DNA of 64,000 nucleotides from Datisca glomerata (Eukaryota > Streptophyta > Magnoliopsida > Cucurbitales > Datiscaceae). The notes under the pieces were generated by a model. That model made no database searches. It saw only the letters and a list, made by a program, of their open reading frames with translations, and was not told the DNA's origin. Location of the stretch: positions 310,001 to 374,000 of the forward strand of contig QANY01008725.1 in the NCBI GenBank assembly GCA_003255025.1. Reading direction: 5' to 3'. Position numbers and translations under genes: made by a program. Shown in pieces: positions 59,220 through 64,000 of the stretch. Within the stretch, counting starts at the first letter, position 1. Each line of letters opens with the position of its first letter.

Positions 59220-60910
59220 ATCCCCTTCTTGTGTCTGAGTGATTATATGAGAATCTAGAGGTGTGAAAACATTAGGATGCAAGATGATTTCCATACTTGT
59301 TTCTGATTTTTTCTTTTTTTGTCGCTTACCATATAGTTTTGTAATGTCAGACCCATTCCCCTTGCATTATCTGGTCAATGGTACCCTTTTGGGTGGTGAT
59401 TTGTTCGTGGTTGATGGATCAGTCAGTGGCACATGTGGTGGAAGAGTCGGTTCAACATATGATGAAATAGTCGGTGGAACGAGTGGTTGAATAATTGCTG
59501 GAATAACGGGCTGGACAATAGTTTCATCCTGTAATTAAATTATGTCAATAATTTAGTCTATAGAACTATACACATGCTCAAGTCAATGTATTAATAAGTA
59601 TATCATTAATTTACCTCCAAATTGTCCAAGTTAAAGGTTGGTAGGGATTTGAATAAATAAAATTTTTTTTATGTTTAGTTCAATGTCAGTTTGACGCTTG
59701 GTTACATCTCCAATTCCCTTGTCATAAGTTGTTCCATGTTGTGGATGCTTTTGTTGCTCTTCCACATGTTTAACAAAACCCTGAAATGGAAGTTATACCT
59801 CATCAATAAAAAAAATTAATGATATACCTCAGCAGTAAAAGAAATGGACAAATTCAAATAACTAAATAAAATGGCAATCAGTGTCAATAAATACTTCATA
59901 CCTCAGCCTTTGATAGACTTAACAAATCATCCAACTTTGAGTTGATCTTTTCAAATTCCATAAAAAACCTCTCCTCTAGATGGTTTAATTTAGAGTCGAT
60001 AAAAAAAGACGATGATGTTTTTTGTTTCTTTCAATCCAAAATTCCCACCATCTCCTCATCCTCGGGTTGAGCCTCTTCTATATCGGGTTGTGTATCAACA
60101 ACCTCCTTACCCTTTGACTGACCATATTTTTCCTCATAATTAATATCTTTCAACTCATCAAAAGTAGCTTGAAACTTCTTAATCATAAGCTTCAATAATT
60201 AAATGTAAATAATCAATTTAATAACACATATAGAATTAAATATAATATATCAATAATAATTGGTACTTACATTCTTATTCCTGAAAACCATATCTGTCAA
60301 ATGTCGTTTATCAGGTTGACCAATAACTATCCAATTATTTATTCTTGGGGTAAAATCTCCCACTTTCTTTATAAAGACCATCAGTGGTGTCATCAATGAT
60401 GATATAGTCTCAAATGCCCAGACGATGATTGCATGCGGAAAACCGTTAAATGCATGAGCAATACTTTTAGGAAAATGACTTATTTTCCTCATACTTGCTA
60501 TTGTTACATTGAAAGACAGTTTCCCGCAATGATATGAATCAAACAATTCATCATTGTCAACCAACAGTAAATGGAAATGATCAACCAAAATGTGCTCGTG
60601 TTTCAGGATTAACAAGTTCTCCAGACAATACAATTTAGTAAGCTTGACAATTTCTTCATCCTCATCATTTTTTTTGCGATGGTCCATGTATCAAAAGCAA
60701 AATTCAGCATCTTCCTTGAAACAATTTTATTATTTTTAAAATACTATCCTTCAATTTTCCATCACCTAAATTGGACCTATCAACACACATTGACGAAATG
60801 CATCTTAAACCAGTGATTACTATGAAATCTCTCATAGTAAATCGAGCAACCCTCCCATTGAAATTGAAATACATAGCATATGTCGCATATGTCCTATCAT
60901 GATGACATCA
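59220..60910 (-). pseudogene. Second DUF1985 gene, convergent with the third transposase gene
   Basis: Minus-strand text begins near 60,905 with YAMYFNFNGRVARFTMRDFI, where a TGA interrupts just before the long piece. It continues KLYCLENLLILKHEH, CGKLSFNVTIASM and NGFPHAIIVWAFETISSLMT down to 60,250, matching the DUF1985 region of the gene at 45.3 kb. A donor (AAT|GTAAGT) closes that exon near 60,273. Further exons with coiled-coil-like and acidic content follow (FDELKDINYEEKYGQSKGKE near 60,150; FFMEFEKINSKLDDLLSLSK near 59,950), and a Pro-rich then basic tail ends at about 59,225. No Ulp1/C48 protease domain is seen. At least two in-frame stops are present. Confidence 0.72.
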
Positions 60911-62940
60911 TAAAAAAATCAGTAATACAAATGTCTGAGAAATAACTAAATATAAATAAATAGTTATTACAAGTTACTTTATGAACATATTCCAACATTA
61001 TTGTCATACATATATATCAATATCTCTATCTATGTACATATAGCATAGCCAATTAATATAGTATTGACATTCGGATATATCAATAAACATGGAAACAATT
61101 TATTGAAACTAAAAAGCTTTGCATAAATATATGCAGACATTCTTGTAGAAATTATAGTATTCAGAATCTAAAACAGTTATCAATAGTTTATATAATCAAA
61201 TATTGACCAATATATACTAATTTCATTCCCATATTTTAATATCAAAGAATATTGAGTAAGTATATGAAATCAATATAACATGTTAATGTTATAAAGTAAT
61301 ATATCAGTATTCTAAGTCTGATATATTAATATTCGAGTCATTCTGTCATACTTCAATATTTTATATATTTGATTTTTTTAGAAAATTGTTTAAGTAATTT
61401 TTTATGCACATGCATGTTCGAATAGAGTCTTAGTATGAACTGAAAACAAAGAAATCTTTGTTGTTTTACTAAAGTTAACCATTATTGTCGGGTTGATCTC
61501 AGATACATCAAAAGATGAGAAAAAGATAGGGATGAAACTTTGTCTTGGATGACAGTGAAAAATCAATTAAAGAATAGTCAATAGATAGTAAAAAATGAGT
61601 TACATTTTTCCTTTAATGAAGTGTTGTCTTCGACAAAGGGGTCACGTCTTTGTCGACAGCAAAGGAGTCACCAATGGGCGTCAATGGTGTATTGACAGAG
61701 TCAATGTCAGTTTTTGGAGGGAGGGTTTCAGGATTGTTTCGAAATCAAGAAGTGTTTCTTGATTTTGTTTTGATCCTTTAGTCTTTGATTTTTGGGATGA
61801 TTGATGGGTTTTTACTATAGTTAGGGGAAGTTTTTTAGGGTTTTACCGTAGTTTAACTTTTTACATTTTTTATTTTTCTTCTTTGAATTATCATTGCTGG
61901 AATCAAAAACTGAATTAGTTACATTTAATTGGAGGTTGATTGACAATTATTTACCTATTGGCTGAGCAGAGGGCATGATTATCATTTTATTGAAAATTAA
62001 TTTTTTTAAGATTGATTTATGGTTAGTTTCTTTTGATTGTTAATTTTTTCTTTTGATTGTAATATCATCATCTCATTAAAAAGGTGGTTGAGCGGTGGAT
62101 TAGGTAGATGCTGATTTTTGGTGATTTTCAAAATTTAAAATTTTTATGGTATTATTAGATTGACTTTGTAGTTATTCAAATAAAAAATATCTCCTTAATT
62201 CTAGACTTTGTAATTAGTATATCATTAATAGTAATTTGATTTACCCGAATTATTAGTTTAAGTTTTTACATTTTTCTTTTTTATTTAAATATCATTAGTG
62301 CATTTCAAATTTTGAATTAGTTTCACTTAATAGGAGGGAGGTTAAAGTTGATTTACCTAATGGTTGATGGATGGGAGAGATGTTCTAATTTTCAAAAACA
62401 TAATTTTTTTGGAATTTTGATTTCTATTTTAGTTTCAATTGATTGTAGATTGTATTTTCCAAGTAGATCATTATTTCATAATAATCTAAACACATAATAT
62501 TTCTTTAATTATAGGCTATATAGAATTAATATATCAATAAAATCCATTTGATTTACCCAAATTAATAGGTTTGTTACTTTATCTAGATGAAGGGCATTTT
62601 GGTCTAAATTTATTGATTGTTTATGAAACTTTCTATTTACCTATAGATCTAGAAAGCCTGCTATTACTTTAAACACCCCTCCTAAACTTGTCTATAGTGC
62701 AAAATTTCCTTATAGATATAAATATAGATTAGATAGATGTTTTTTAAAATCAATATGACAACCCTTATAGTTTATTTAAAAGACACATACTTTTTTTCTA
62801 ATTTAAAAAGTTCTAGTCAGTTTTAAATGTATGGGTTTTAAGTTGAAATGAAAAATGACAAAGGCCTAGACAATTTTAGGGGTATTGTTCTAGAAATGAC
62901 AGTTTTTTAAAAGTTTAGGTAAATAGCAGAGTTCTATAAC
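60911..62940. other. AT-rich region, no gene recognised
   Basis: The left part is probably upstream sequence of the second DUF1985 gene. A less AT-rich segment at about 61,620-61,740 has repeated words (GACAAAGGGGTCACGTCTTTGTC is partly palindromic, then GTCAATG recurs). Nothing coding is supported. Confidence 0.4.
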
Positions 62941-62944
62941 TGTC

Positions 62945-63130
62945 AATAATTCTATGGGTGTGTACGGTTCGGTTCGATTGGTTAGTATTTTTATAATCGA
63001 ACCGAATTTACCGATTATCTAAACTATCGAACCGAATTGAACCGGTGTAACTATTAGAACCGAACCAAATGAAACTAGAGTAATCAGTTCGGTCCGGTTA
63101 CTTATAATCGATTTGGCTGAACCTATACAT
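62945..63130. mobile_element. hAT-like CGGTTCGG-rich fragment
   Basis: It begins TATGGGTGTGTACGGTTCGG, close to the TAGGGGTGTGCA ends of the hAT-type MITE at 36,850. It continues with inverted words (GGTTCGATTGG, GAACCGAATTTACCG, CGAACCGAATTGAACCGG, CAGTTCGGTCCGG) and ends near GGCTGAACCTATACATG. No clean target duplication was found, so the right end is uncertain. Confidence 0.5.
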
Positions 63131-63289
63131 GAACAAACTAAGCAAACAGAAGAAACATTTACCATTTTCCTCTTAAGAATAATAGCATCCATATGTGGGG
63201 GGTTTGACATAGACAAGAGAGGTAGCAAACTGTTCTTAGACCAAATACACAACAATTGGAATAATAAAATTAGCTAAGGTACGAGAATT

Positions 63290-63840
63290 CCATACAAACA
63301 ACTGAAACTTCTCTAAACAAGTAGAGGTAGATGAATCTGGATAAAAGAAGCGGAGGCAGACTAATCGAAACAAAATAAGCAGAAGCAGAGAAGGACGAAA
63401 TAAGCAGATCTATGTTCTATTTTCAAACAATCAAAGTAGAATAAAAAATGGAAAATTTTCTAAGTTTGGAATCTTAATTTAGCTTCAAAGAGACAGAGAG
63501 TGACGAGCTCGAGCTCGAGATGCGAGAAAGATAGAGACAATTCTTCGACGTAGATGATGGAAGCTTCAAGCTAGGGAGACTTGATGATGGAAGACGGAGA
63601 GACGATGGTGAACTCATGACGGGTAGAGTGCAGAGAAAGAGAGTGCTTCGACAGAGACTATGGAAGCTTTGAGATAGGGGGATACGAGGGAGACGACGGT
63701 GAACTCACGAGGAGAGAGAGGCAGGAATTTTGTGCTTCAATAGAAACAATGGACAAGCGAGGGAGAGAGGAGAAAGCCAGAGAGGAGAGGCTAGAGGGAG
63801 AGATATTAGGAATTTAGGGTTTGGACTGGAATTGTGGCCT
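63290..63840. other. Purine-rich region with imperfect internal repeats
   Basis: GA-rich words dominate, with a diverged direct repeat of about 110-120 bp. The anchor GACGGTGAACTCA is near 63,697, with its partner GATGGTGAACTCATGACG near 63,604. A partial palindrome GACGAGCTCGAGCTCGAG lies at about 63,502. It could be the 5' UTR and leader of a minus-strand gene or the end of a transposon. No protein is recognisable. Confidence 0.4.
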
Positions 63841-63889
63841 TTTTTCTTTATATATGATTTGATAATTCAGGTCTAATGTTTTAATTAAT

Positions 63890-63911
63890 AATATATATAT
63901 ATATATATATA
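63890..63911. repeat. (AT)n microsatellite
   Basis: A pure AT dinucleotide run of about 11 units, followed by ACACATACAT. Confidence 0.92.
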
Positions 63912-64000
63912 CACATACATATATTTGTGTGTAGTTACTTTAGTTTACTATAGTTACCTTTTATTTTGAGTTAAGTTACTTTTCTGTTCTATAAAAGGGC

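Larger units (their letters stand above)
52560..61900. mobile_element. Third MULE-like module, mirror image of the second (borders approximate)
   Basis: The mudrA-type gene reads rightwards from 53.7 kb and a DUF1985 gene reads leftwards from 60.9 kb. This is the same convergent pair as at 44-51.5 kb but in reverse orientation, and enlarged by the 1.3-kb tandem array between the two genes. I could not see terminal inverted repeats, so the given limits only mark the region likely to belong to the module. Confidence 0.45.

Overview
The window is nuclear DNA of a flowering plant, most likely a eudicot. It is AT-rich and gene-poor, with GT-AG introns, a nuclear gene for the Rubisco small subunit, a VIN3-like gene, and Helitron, MULE, hAT-type, LINE and LTR remnants. 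I cannot name the species from the sequence. No tRNA, rRNA, CRISPR array or bacterial-style operon was seen.

Gene island (about 6.6-17.4 kb). Three apparently intact host genes lie close together: a four-exon VIN3-like (VEL/VIL) chromatin gene (+), a three-exon Rubisco small-subunit gene (+) and a single-exon SNRNP27-type splicing-factor gene (-). A fourth small two-exon gene of unknown function lies alone on the minus strand at 30.8-31.9 kb. These four work in unrelated processes: Polycomb silencing, carbon fixation, pre-mRNA splicing, and unknown.

Everything else is mainly repeats. At 3.1-4.2 kb is a long-TIR, Pack-MULE-like element carrying what looks like a captured gene piece. From 17,540 to 28,152 I can define a candidate 10.6-kb Helitron on the minus strand, with a 3' hairpin plus CTAA, a 5' TC, and an A/T target. 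It holds a decayed Rep/Hel gene that has lost its HUH nuclease region, a decayed RPA1-like gene, an organelle-looking insertion, and an orphan last exon of a katanin p60-like (KATNAL2-type) gene. At 29.35-30.35 kb is a solo LTR with a 5-bp target duplication and a 26-bp minisatellite. At 32.6-36.1 kb are duplicated and inverted copies of hAT-like elements rich in CGGTTCGG. At 36.8-42.5 kb is a MULE with about 0.5-kb TIRs, one of which is split by a hAT-type MITE, and a broken mudrA gene.

From 44 to 61 kb there are two further MULE-like modules in mirror orientation. Each pairs a broken transposase gene with a convergent DUF1985 gene in which I see no Ulp1 protease domain. In the second module the 3' end of the transposase gene plus its downstream flank is tandemly repeated three times with a 1.3-kb period. 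The last 3 kb hold another hAT-like fragment and purine-rich sequence. The most notable signals are the Helitron, the mirrored mudrA/DUF1985 modules, the 1.3-kb triplication and the solo LTR. None clearly amounts to a new functional system, because all the transposon genes are broken.
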